The notes below the pieces were generated by a model that worked only from the letters and a program-made list of their open reading frames with translations, was not told the DNA's origin and did not search any database. A program made the translations under genes and the position numbers. DNA of 64,000 nt from an uncultured Methanobrevibacter sp. (GTDB lineage: Archaea > Methanobacteriota > Methanobacteria > Methanobacteriales > Methanobacteriaceae). Location: NCBI GenBank assembly GCA_900314635.1, contig OMVY01000001.1:1-64000 (forward strand), written 5' to 3'. How positions within the stretch are numbered: the stretch's first letter is position 1; every line of letters begins with the position of its first letter. Of this stretch, positions 46,423 to 53,966 are shown in pieces.

Positions 46423-46857
46423 ATGGATTTAAAAGATATTATTGAAAGTCTGGCTTTAGGAGCTTTTGTAGGCTGCTTTATACTATGCCTGGTTGAAATC
46501 ATGATTTCATTGATTGCAGGGCCGGAGAACATTAGCTTTTCAGGTACTGATATTATCAATGGAGTATTAGGGTCAATTGTAGCAGGATTTGGATTTTCCC
46601 TGCCTTCATTTATTTATGAAAGAGAAGATATTCCCCTTCCTATTCAAGTCTTGTTCCAGATGGGAATTGGAATGGTGGTACTCTTTGCAATAGCTATCTA
46701 TCTTGGATGGATGACTATAACCATGGGAATCGGCCCTATCTTAGAATGGGTTGTCATAGCATTTATTTTTGGTGCGATATTCTGGATAGGATTTTACTTG
46801 TACTATTCCTATGAGGCAAAAGAGATAAATAAAAAACTGAAAGATTTTTCAGATTAA
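46423..46857 (+). CDS. DUF3021 membrane protein
   Basis: This 144-residue protein has four hydrophobic segments (about 10-33, 45-66, 78-98 and 103-127) and a charged C-terminal tail (YEAKEINKKLKDFSD). Its size, topology and position after a LytTR gene fit DUF3021. It is probably the membrane-bound inhibitor or sensor for the LytTR protein, with the ABC exporter genes next door as possible targets; both points are inference. AAAGGTGGTTTT precedes the ATG. Confidence 0.78.
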   Translation: MDLKDIIESLALGAFVGCFILCLVEIMISLIAGPENISFSGTDIINGVLGSIVAGFGFSLPSFIYEREDIPLPIQVLFQMGIGMVVLFAIAIYLGWMTITMGIGPILEWVVIAFIFGAIFWIGFYLYYSYEAKEINKKLKDFSD

Positions 46858-46919
46858 ATATTTAAAAAAAGTTAAAATTTAATTATAGCTTTTGTTTAAA
46901 TTATAAAAAAAGAAAAAAC

Positions 46920-46940
46920 AGCTATTTAAAATAGCTATTT
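46920..46940. terminator. AGCTATTT/AAATAGCT palindromes between convergent genes
   Basis: An AGCTATTT (46920-46927) and AAATAGCT (46929-46936) pair, followed by another ATTT, forms overlapping palindromes in the 90-base spacer between two stop codons. It fits a bidirectional transcript end. Confidence 0.5.
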
Positions 46941-46947
46941 AAAAATT

Positions 46948-48060
46948 TTATTGTTCTTCGTCTATGTCATCTAAAAACTTGGCATAGACTTCTTCTTTTA
47001 AGTCTTTTTCTTCACTATCACTATCATAGTCGATGTATACATCATCCTGGCTATAATATTCATCCAGAGCTTCAGGATCGTATTCAGCCTCATTATGTAT
47101 TGGAATGATCCAGTCGTCGGAGTCGTCTATGTAGACATATTCGCCATCGTCATAGTCTGTTTCATATTCAGGATAGTATTCATCTTCATAGTAATGGTCA
47201 TCAGCTCTTGAGGTGGCATTTTCAAGACTCATGGCACGGTTTCTAAATCTTTGCGCCTTGTCATCTTCGTAAAGTTCCTCACGGCCGTATGCTTCAGGAT
47301 AGGCATCATCTTCGTAAAGTTCTTTACGGCGGTGTGCCTCTTCGTTGTATCGCTCTTTATAAGCGTATTTTTCAGGTTTGTTTATCACATCTTCGATAAT
47401 GCGACCGTCACGGATTTTAATAGTCCTGTTTGCCATTGCAGCTACTTCCGGATCGTGGGTTACGATAATCAAGGTCACATTATTGTTTTCCTGAATGTTT
47501 CTTAGAAGATCAAGGATTCTAGCTCCTGTTTTAGTGTCAAGGGAACCTGTAGGCTCATCTGCTAGAATAATGGATGGATTGTTCACCAAGGCTCTTGCAA
47601 TAGCTATTCTTTGTCTTTGACCGCCTGAAAGCTTGTTAGGCTTCTGCTTCATTCTATCTCCAAGGCCGACGGCTTCAAGAAGATATTTGGCCCTTTGCTT
47701 CATTTCCTTTTCCTTCATGCCTGTACCGATAAGCGGAATCTCCACATTGTCCAAGGCATTCAGATTAGGTATCAGATTGTGCAATTGGAAGATGAAACCT
47801 ACTTTAGCGCTTCTCAGTTCGCTTAGGTCCTTTTCCTTGGTTATGTCCACGCCGTCTATTATCACTGTTCCTGATGTTGGCTTGTCAAGACCTCCAAGCA
47901 TGTTTAAAAGGGTGGATTTGCCTGAACCTGACGGACCTATGATTGAGACGAAATCTCCTCGTTCTATAACAAGATTAACTCCATCCAAAGCTTTGATGGA
48001 TCCTTTCTCATAGCTTTTTGTCAGATTTTCTGTAAAAATCACCGGGAAATCATCATTCAT
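46948..48060 (-). CDS. MacB/LolD-type ABC transporter ATPase with acidic tail
   Basis: Residues 1-225 are a standard ABC ATPase of the MacB/LolD class: GPSGSGKSTLLNMLGGLD (Walker A), the Q-loop FIFQLHNLIPNLNA, signature LSGGQRQRIAIARAL, Walker B IILADEPTGSLDTKTG and the H-loop VTHDPEVA. Residues about 235-370 are unusual: an Asp/Glu/Tyr-rich tail (YYEDEYYPEYETDYDDGEYV) that includes two ELYEDD copies. The tail has no known function; it could bind the permease, lipid head groups or cations. It is followed by its permease gene upstream on the same strand, and the protein probably exports a lipid, peptide or cell-wall compound. Confidence 0.88.
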   Translation of the reverse strand: MNDDFPVIFTENLTKSYEKGSIKALDGVNLVIERGDFVSIIGPSGSGKSTLLNMLGGLDKPTSGTVIIDGVDITKEKDLSELRSAKVGFIFQLHNLIPNLNALDNVEIPLIGTGMKEKEMKQRAKYLLEAVGLGDRMKQKPNKLSGGQRQRIAIARALVNNPSIILADEPTGSLDTKTGARILDLLRNIQENNNVTLIIVTHDPEVAAMANRTIKIRDGRIIEDVINKPEKYAYKERYNEEAHRRKELYEDDAYPEAYGREELYEDDKAQRFRNRAMSLENATSRADDHYYEDEYYPEYETDYDDGEYVYIDDSDDWIIPIHNEAEYDPEALDEYYSQDDVYIDYDSDSEEKDLKEEVYAKFLDDIDEEQ

Positions 48061-48081
48061 TTAAATTACCCCTCTAAATGT

Positions 48082-48094
48082 TTTACACTTGAAA
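48082..48094 (+). other. Isolated origin-box match TTTACACTTGAAA
   Basis: This 13-mer is identical to the two perfect boxes of the origin region 15 kb away. It lies in the short spacer between the ABC permease and ATPase genes, with CCCCTCT ten bases before it. It may be a single Orc1/Cdc6 site, or chance. Confidence 0.5.
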
Positions 48095-48137
48095 CTTAAG
48101 TTTTTTGAGTCATTGTTTGTTAAAGACATAATCTCAC

Positions 48138-49271
48138 CTACTCATACCTTAAAGCTTCTGTTGGAGCGAGCTTGCTTGCCTTGTATGCCGGATATATTCC
48201 GCCGAGAACGCCGACTATGATGGCAACTGCAAATGCTGTAATAAAGGTTTCAGGATGATATGCAAGTGAGAATGCATTGTTTGCATTGCCGATAAGCCTT
48301 ATTCCTATTTCACTTATGGCTATTCCCCCTATTATTCCAACAATTGCTGACAAGGTGGTCAATACCAGGGTTTCTCCAATTATCATCATCAATATTCTTC
48401 TGCTTTTCCATCCTACAGCCCTGAGTACTCCTATTTCCTTTGTACGTTCATATACAGCCATGATCATGGTGTTGATTATTCCTATTCCTCCAATGATAAT
48501 TGCCAGTGCTGAAATCGCATAAGTGACAAGGTCCAGGATGGAAGTGATCTGGCTCATCATTTGAACCTGCTCTTCTGTTGTGAATGTTAAAAGATCCTCT
48601 CCGTACTTGTCTTCGATTTCATCAGCTATTTTGGTATCGTTCACATTCTCATTGGTTTTAATCAGGATTTGAGTCAAGTGGTCCTTGCCTGTTATTTCCT
48701 GAAGTTTCTCTTTAGACACGTAAAGACTGTTGTCGCTTAAAAGGCTTCCTGTTTCAAACTCCCCAACTATCTTGAATTCATGGCCTTGAATAGTTATAGT
48801 GTCTCCAATTGTTTTGTTTCTAGTTTCTGCAAAGGATTTTCCCATAATAGCTTCTGAAGAGTTTTCCTCAAAGAGCGATCCATTCACATCCTCGATTCCG
48901 ACAAGGTCCAGCTTGTCTCTGTCTATTCCATAAGCGGTAATGCTTGTCCGCTCTCCGTTCATCATTTCTTTAAGATTTATTTCTTGTATCCGCAGCAGCC
49001 CTGCCGTTTCATTCACCCCGCTTATATTCGCCAGCGTGTCCAGATAAGATGTGTTGATATCCTTGGTATTTGCTTCACTATCAATAGCTCCAGTGACTGT
49101 GATTTCTGCTCCTCCACTGTTTAAAGTGGTTTGAATTGATTCATCCAATCCGTCTGTGATAAGGCCAAGAGCTACAATGGTGGCTATTCCAATAGCTATC
49201 CCTAAAACAGACAATGCAGTTCTTGTCTTGTTTCTAAACGGATTTTTTAAAATCAGAGTTATATATCTCAT
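48138..49271 (-). CDS. MacB-like ABC transporter permease (FtsX domain)
   Basis: This 377-residue permease has an N-terminal transmembrane segment (about 16-36, LSVLGIAIGIATIVALGLIT), a large extracellular MacB periplasmic core-like domain (about 40-235), and three C-terminal transmembrane segments of the FtsX domain (about 245-275, 300-325, 340-365). GIGIINTMIMAVYERTKEIG and LRAVGWKSRRILMMI are the family coupling segments, and PAYKASKLAPTEALRYE is the conserved end. It pairs with the ATPase downstream. GAGTGATAAA precedes the ATG. Confidence 0.92.
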   Translation of the reverse strand: MRYITLILKNPFRNKTRTALSVLGIAIGIATIVALGLITDGLDESIQTTLNSGGAEITVTGAIDSEANTKDINTSYLDTLANISGVNETAGLLRIQEINLKEMMNGERTSITAYGIDRDKLDLVGIEDVNGSLFEENSSEAIMGKSFAETRNKTIGDTITIQGHEFKIVGEFETGSLLSDNSLYVSKEKLQEITGKDHLTQILIKTNENVNDTKIADEIEDKYGEDLLTFTTEEQVQMMSQITSILDLVTYAISALAIIIGGIGIINTMIMAVYERTKEIGVLRAVGWKSRRILMMIIGETLVLTTLSAIVGIIGGIAISEIGIRLIGNANNAFSLAYHPETFITAFAVAIIVGVLGGIYPAYKASKLAPTEALRYE

Positions 49272-49695
49272 TTTATCACTCGAATTTTCATAAGATTTAA
49301 AATTTTCAGGGTTATTTACTTGTTTTTCATATGAGTATTTTTTAATAGCTATGTGTTCATCATATGATTTATTTTTTAATAGTTTATCTGCTTGATTTTC
49401 AAGGTTTAATTTTCAAGGGTTTAATTAATTTTTACAAGTTCTATTAAACTTAATTTTTACAAGTTCTATTAAACTTAATTTTTACAAGTTCTATTAAACT
49501 AAATTTTTTTTTAAAAATTCAAGTTTTAATCATGATAAACAATTTTAAACAAGTTTTATATATTAATATTATTTATAATAAACCTTTGGATTAAAATTTC
49601 AAAATTCTCTAAAAGCGATGATATTTGGTTGTTTTAATAAATATTATGGAAAGAGTACTTTTATTATTAATCCAAATATATAATCAAGTGATATT
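49272..49695. repeat. AT-rich spacer with 25-bp triple repeat
   Basis: The 25-base unit TAATTTTTACAAGTTCTATT plus AAACT occurs three times in tandem, at 49426, 49451 and 49476. The spacer separates the ABC permease (minus) from an unknown gene (plus). A TATA-like TTTTATATATTAATATT at about 49553-49569 faces the plus strand. No gene is present. Confidence 0.85.
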
Positions 49696-50211
49696 ATGTT
49701 TGCAGATTCCGCCCTAATAATCAAAAGCTATGAAAAATACTCTTACAAAGAACTGCTGAAGGTCCGCGACGACCTGGTTGAAGATATGAGAAATTTTGAA
49801 AATGACAGGTTTCCACCAGATTTGTGGCAATCCGATGCAAAGCCGGATGAGGCATATGAAATTACTGCGGAAATACTTATGGGCATTTTGAAATTAATGA
49901 TGGAGAAGTTTTGTGAAGATGATTATCCCCCATCATATCATGGAACAGATAGTATTCCAAACAGCATTGTTATAAAAAGAGAAGATGAAGAGGGGGCATT
50001 GTTAAGTGTGGAAGAATATATGAAGCAGTTTGAACATGCTTCAGGCGATATTATAGAGCAGGAAATCAATGGATTATTGGATTCGATTCGGGATTTGGAG
50101 GACAATATTTCAAAAACAGATGATAAGGAAAATTCAAAGGAATATGACCAGTATATGCACTATCAAGCATATTTAAGCGAGCTTGAAAATTTATTTTATC
50201 AAATGAATTAA
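49696..50211 (+). CDS. Hypothetical helical protein
   Basis: I do not recognise this 171-residue protein. It looks soluble, acidic and largely helical, with a central Pro-rich stretch (DDYPPSYHGTDSIPN) and a charged helix near the end (NGLLDSIRDLEDNISKTDDK). No Cys cluster, membrane segment or catalytic motif is seen. GTGATATT precedes the ATG. The next gene follows 32 bases later on the same strand and encodes a HEAT-repeat protein, so a two-gene operon is likely. Confidence 0.7.
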   Translation: MFADSALIIKSYEKYSYKELLKVRDDLVEDMRNFENDRFPPDLWQSDAKPDEAYEITAEILMGILKLMMEKFCEDDYPPSYHGTDSIPNSIVIKREDEEGALLSVEEYMKQFEHASGDIIEQEINGLLDSIRDLEDNISKTDDKENSKEYDQYMHYQAYLSELENLFYQMN

Positions 50212-50243
50212 TATTCTAAGGAACAAAGGTTAGAGGAAATCGA

Positions 50244-50885
50244 ATGTCAGGAACAGAAGAGAAGATAATATTGAAAAAATTAAGAGAGATTACAAAGGAC
50301 AAGGATCATTGGAGCGAATCAATTGCTTATGTTGGAGAGAAGCTTGATGAAAAGTATTCAGTTGAAGTAAGGGCGAAGGCATTATGGCTTCTTGGTGAGA
50401 TGGGTCTGAATTATCCCATGCAGGTGAATCCATATCTTGAAGACATTGCCGATTATATGGATGATAATCATCCTAAATTAAGGGAGAGGTCTCTCAATGC
50501 ATTGGGAAGAATAGGAAGAGCTGATAAGAATTTAATTCTCCCATATTTCGATGAATTTATGACTATGGGAAATGATGAGTCTGATGATGTTCGTCTTGCT
50601 TTTATCTGGGCTTGTGAAAACATTGCCACAAATGCTCCGGAGCTATTTTGCGAAAGTCTGGGCATATTTTATGAATTGCTGTTCGACTCTGGAGAAAGAG
50701 TTCGCATGGAAGCGCCTGAAATGTTTAGAGTCATGGGAAAAAGAAAGAGCGAATGTGTGATGCCTTATCTTGAAAAACTCGAATGGATCAGTGAAAATGA
50801 TGAACACCGAGTTGTTCGCATTCACAGCGCAGGGGCTGTGAGAGTTACTAAAAGGGCATTGGAGAAATCAAATAAAAATAGTTAA
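50244..50885 (+). CDS. HEAT-repeat protein
   Basis: This 213-residue alpha-solenoid has about five HEAT-type helix pairs, visible as VRAKALWLLGEMGLNYP, LRERSLNALGRIGRADKN, DVRLAFIWACENIATNAP and VRMEAPEMFRVMGKRKSE. There is no enzymatic domain. Such proteins are binding scaffolds; some archaeal ones act in taxis or enzyme maturation. Its partner is probably the unknown protein just upstream. AGGAAATCGA precedes the ATG. Confidence 0.8.
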   Translation: MSGTEEKIILKKLREITKDKDHWSESIAYVGEKLDEKYSVEVRAKALWLLGEMGLNYPMQVNPYLEDIADYMDDNHPKLRERSLNALGRIGRADKNLILPYFDEFMTMGNDESDDVRLAFIWACENIATNAPELFCESLGIFYELLFDSGERVRMEAPEMFRVMGKRKSECVMPYLEKLEWISENDEHRVVRIHSAGAVRVTKRALEKSNKNS

Positions 50886-51047
50886 AATTGTGTAATTAAA
50901 AATATAAATTTTAACAAGAATTATTTTAAAAATATAAAAAGTTTTAAGAATGAATTTTTTTTAAAAAATAGTACTGTTATCTAGTTGTACTAGATAACTT
51001 ATTCAATATTGAATTTAGAGTTTAGCCCTGTTTAAGGGACTAGAAAA

Positions 51048-52718
51048 TTATTCAATATCATATTCTCGTTTTAAGAATTTGACTCTGTTTTTGCCCATGA
51101 CAATGCTCTTTTTCCAAGTGTCATCGGACTGTGGGAAGTCTTCCCTGTAGTGGGCTCCACGACTTTCACGTCTTAAAATAGCTGATTTTACAATCAAAAT
51201 ACATATATCAACCATATTTGTGACTTCAAGAGCGGTTATCAAGGATTCATTATACTGTTTAACATTTTTCACATCGAGGTCCTTCAATTCTTCACGCATC
51301 TTCATGAGCCTTTTAAGAGCATGCCTCAGCTTGAATTCGTTTCTAACAATTGATACATTGTCCCACATCAACTGCTGAATCTCCTTCTTCATGTCCTGAG
51401 GCTTTATAGAGCCTTCCTTTATCATGGACTTGATGCGGTTTTCCTCTTCTTCAATGTCTGGAATATTGAATTCATAGTCTGAAATGTCACATGCAAGAGC
51501 CGCTGTAAATCCAGCGCGCTTTCCAAAGACCTGTGTGTCAGCCAATGCATTTCCGCCGAGACGGTTTCCTCCATGGACTCCTCCGCATACCTCTCCACAT
51601 GCAAAGAGGTTTTCAATTGTAGTACGGCCGTCTTCATCGATTCTAACTCCGCCCATGTGGTGGTGTGCTGTCGGAGCCACCTCCATAGGTTCGGTTTTAA
51701 TATCTACTCCTGCATCTTCAAACTGGATAACCATGGTTTCAAGTTTTTCATCGATGTAGTCAGAATCGAGGTGGGCTACTGTCAGATATACTCCTCCATG
51801 TTCGCTTCCACGGCCTTCCTGGATTTCGTTGTATATGGCCCTGGCTACAACATCACGGCTTGCAAGCTCCATCCTATCATCATAATTGCTCATGAAGCGC
51901 TCTCCTTCGCTGTTTATGAGCCTTCCACCTTCTGCTCTCACAGCTTCGGTTACAAGCACTCCTTTTTTGGATTCGGGATGAACCATTCCAGTCGGGTGGA
52001 ACTGTATTTCTTCCATGTCAAGAAGTTCAGCTCCGGCTCTGTAAGCAAGCGCGAAGCCATCTCCGTTTTTCTGGGTGGTATTTGAAGTTACCGGGAACAG
52101 CTGTCCTGCCCCTCCGGTTGCAAGTATCACAGCTTTGGATTGGAAATAAATGGTTTCGGATGTCTTGAGGTCGACGCCGATTGCTCCAATGACTTTAGGC
52201 ATCAGTGCATCCCTGTCGTTCAGGATGAGGGAGGTAATCATTACCTCGTCGATGGTTTTGATTCCTCTTTTGACTATTTCCTCTTTCAGAGCGGTCATGA
52301 TTTCATGCCCGGTTCTGTCTCCCTGGAAGCATGTTCTTCTATAGGTCTGTGCGCCGAATGGCCTTTGATTGAGCTCTCCGGATTCCTGTCTGTCGAACAA
52401 TGCTCCATACTCTTCAAGGTCATGCAGTCTCTCTGGAGATTCCCGTGTGAGAATATTTACTAAATCAGGGTCATTCAAATAGCTTCCGCCTTTTATTGTA
52501 TCCTTGTAATGAGCTTCAAAACTGTCATCAGGGTCAACCAGTTTCAACACGGCATTGTATCCTCCTTCGGCCATGCCGGTGCATCCGGACCTGAATGACA
52601 GTCCCTTTGACACTATAAGCGGCTCTTTTCCTTCATTGGATACTTCTATGGCGGCTCTGCAGCCGGATCCACCGGAACCAATAATCAAAACCTCTGATTT
52701 AATAATTCTGCTTTCCAT
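51048..52718 (-). CDS. tfrA: Thiol:fumarate reductase subunit A (flavoprotein)
   Basis: TfrA is the FAD subunit that reduces fumarate with coenzyme M and coenzyme B in Methanobacteriales, feeding succinate to synthesis. The 556-residue protein has the FAD site VLIIGSGGSGCRAAIEVS at residues about 10-28, SGCTGMAEGGYN near 44, IQFHPTGMVHPE near 240, RAEGGRLINSEGERFM, HHMGGVRIDEDGRT near 348, and GGVHGGNRLGGNALADTQVF near 376. The C-terminal helical domain ends in SRGAHYREDFP. GTGATTGAA precedes the ATG at 52718; a longer frame to 52727 is less likely. TfrB is not in the window. Confidence 0.9.
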   Translation of the reverse strand: MESRIIKSEVLIIGSGGSGCRAAIEVSNEGKEPLIVSKGLSFRSGCTGMAEGGYNAVLKLVDPDDSFEAHYKDTIKGGSYLNDPDLVNILTRESPERLHDLEEYGALFDRQESGELNQRPFGAQTYRRTCFQGDRTGHEIMTALKEEIVKRGIKTIDEVMITSLILNDRDALMPKVIGAIGVDLKTSETIYFQSKAVILATGGAGQLFPVTSNTTQKNGDGFALAYRAGAELLDMEEIQFHPTGMVHPESKKGVLVTEAVRAEGGRLINSEGERFMSNYDDRMELASRDVVARAIYNEIQEGRGSEHGGVYLTVAHLDSDYIDEKLETMVIQFEDAGVDIKTEPMEVAPTAHHHMGGVRIDEDGRTTIENLFACGEVCGGVHGGNRLGGNALADTQVFGKRAGFTAALACDISDYEFNIPDIEEEENRIKSMIKEGSIKPQDMKKEIQQLMWDNVSIVRNEFKLRHALKRLMKMREELKDLDVKNVKQYNESLITALEVTNMVDICILIVKSAILRRESRGAHYREDFPQSDDTWKKSIVMGKNRVKFLKREYDIE

Positions 52719-52785
52719 TTCAATCACTCTAAGCTGTTATTTAATTTTCAAAGCCAAAAACATGGCTCTATGGATAAGTTTATAT

Positions 52786-53427
52786 TTACAAGTTGTTGTC
52801 TTTTCTGTATTTTATTATGTCTTCAATTGTAACAACAGGCATGTCATGCTCTTTTGAAAACTCGATGACATCAGGCATTCTGGCCATTGTTCCATTAGGC
52901 AGTGTGACTTCACATAAGACTCCAGCAGGATTCAATCCTGCAAGTTTCATGAGATCGATTGTCGCCTCTGTATGGCCGTCCCTTTCAAGCACTCCTCCTG
53001 CTTTTGCTCTAAGAGGGAATACATGGCCTGGATGGCTTAAATCCTCAGGCTTTGCATCAGGATTTGCAGCTGCTTTTACAGTGGTTACCCTGTCGGCGGC
53101 TGATACGCCAGTGGTTACTCCTTCTGCCGCTTCGATTGATATTGTAAATCCGGTTCCATATGCGCTTGTATTGTTTTCGACCATCATTGGAAGCTCCAAT
53201 TCATCGCACTTTTCCGGAGTAAGGCAGAGGCAGACGATTCCGCTTCCTTCTCTAATTAAAAGGGCCATCTGTTTTTCAGTCAGGTTTTCAGCTGAGAAGA
53301 TCATGTCTCCTTCGTTTTCTCTATCTTCATTATCTGTAACAAGAACTCCGTTTCCTTCTTTTATAGCATTCAAAGCTATTTCCACACGTTCTTCGGAAGT
53401 TCCTTTAAGCAAGTTTTCTTGATTCAT
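52786..53427 (-). CDS. ribB: 3,4-dihydroxy-2-butanone 4-phosphate synthase
   Basis: RibB turns ribulose 5-phosphate into dihydroxybutanone phosphate, the four-carbon unit of riboflavin. The 213-residue protein has the acidic loop [17 protein letters not shown] near 31-47, [15 protein letters not shown] near 70, the conserved [16 protein letters not shown] near 106, and [20 protein letters not shown] near 140-159, so all metal and substrate residues are present. GGAGACACTGCT precedes the ATG. An FMN riboswitch lies 175 bases upstream on the same strand, so its product probably controls it. Confidence 0.94.
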   Translation of the reverse strand: MNQENLLKGTSEERVEIALNAIKEGNGVLVTDNEDRENEGDMIFSAENLTEKQMALLIREGSGIVCLCLTPEKCDELELPMMVENNTSAYGTGFTISIEAAEGVTTGVSAADRVTTVKAAANPDAKPEDLSHPGHVFPLRAKAGGVLERDGHTEATIDLMKLAGLNPAGVLCEVTLPNGTMARMPDVIEFSKEHDMPVVTIEDIIKYRKDNNL

Positions 53428-53602
53428 AGCAGTGTCTCCTAAAATAAAAAAATGTCTTGATTTAACTAGAATCAGGGCAAAAAAAGGATATTTTTAAATT
53501 AAGCAATTAAATTCAAATAGTTATAATCATCAAATGCCTTCCATGGCAGAAATAATTTTTTTCTTATAGCTATTTAGATATTTTCTAAAATACTTAATAT
53601 CT

Positions 53603-53733
53603 GATATTCTCTTTCATCCGGACTGTCACCGTCGGTTTTGGACTTTCACCAAATCAACGCTTGTAGCGCTCGCGGACTTATCTAATTTAGAATCACCACC
53701 GGTGGAGAATTTCACTCCGCCCTGAGAACATAT
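53603..53733 (-). promoter_or_regulatory. FMN riboswitch (RFN element) upstream of ribB
   Basis: Read on the minus strand, the element has the RFN order: P1 5' strand (TATGTTCTC), then AGGGCGGAGTGAAATTCTCC, ACCGGTGGTGAT, AGTCCGCGAGCGCT, GATTTGGTGAAAGTCCA, AACCGACGGTGACAGTC, CGGATGAAAGAGAATATC with the P1 3' strand. These match the RFN core words (GGGTGAAATTCCC, ACCGGCGGTGAT, GCCCGCGAGCG, CCAAAACCGACRGT, GTCYGGATGRRAGA). A TATA-like ATTCATATATAAAAGT at about 53765-53780 fits a transcript start near 53740. The expression platform would be the 175 bases up to ribB. Confidence 0.93.
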
Positions 53734-53780
53734 ATTTATTATATATACTAACTAATTAAAATACTTTTATATATGAATTG

Positions 53781-53920
53781 AGTTTTCACTCAACTGAAAT
53801 CTTTTTTGATTTTTGCTTGTAGTTTTCAGTCAACTGAAATCTTTTTTGATTTTTGCTTGTAGTTTTCAGTCAACTGAAATCTTTTTTGATTTTTGCTTGT
53901 AGTTTTCAGTCAACTGAAAA
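53781..53920 (+). repeat. Four 40-bp repeats, each with a TTTCAGT-CA-ACTGAAA palindrome
   Basis: Units starting AGTTTTCASTCAACTGAAA begin at 53781, 53821, 53861 and 53901, exactly 40 bases apart, with a fixed TCTTTTTTGATTTTTGCTTG between them. In the last copy the palindrome is perfect over 9 bases each side (GTTTTCAGT-CA-ACTGAAAAC). The array ends about 46 bases before the start of the DUF4143 ATPase gene and looks like stacked operator sites. Confidence 0.92.
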
Positions 53921-53966
53921 CTTTATATGAATGTTTCTATAAAGTAATAATTGACACGGTGGTTTC

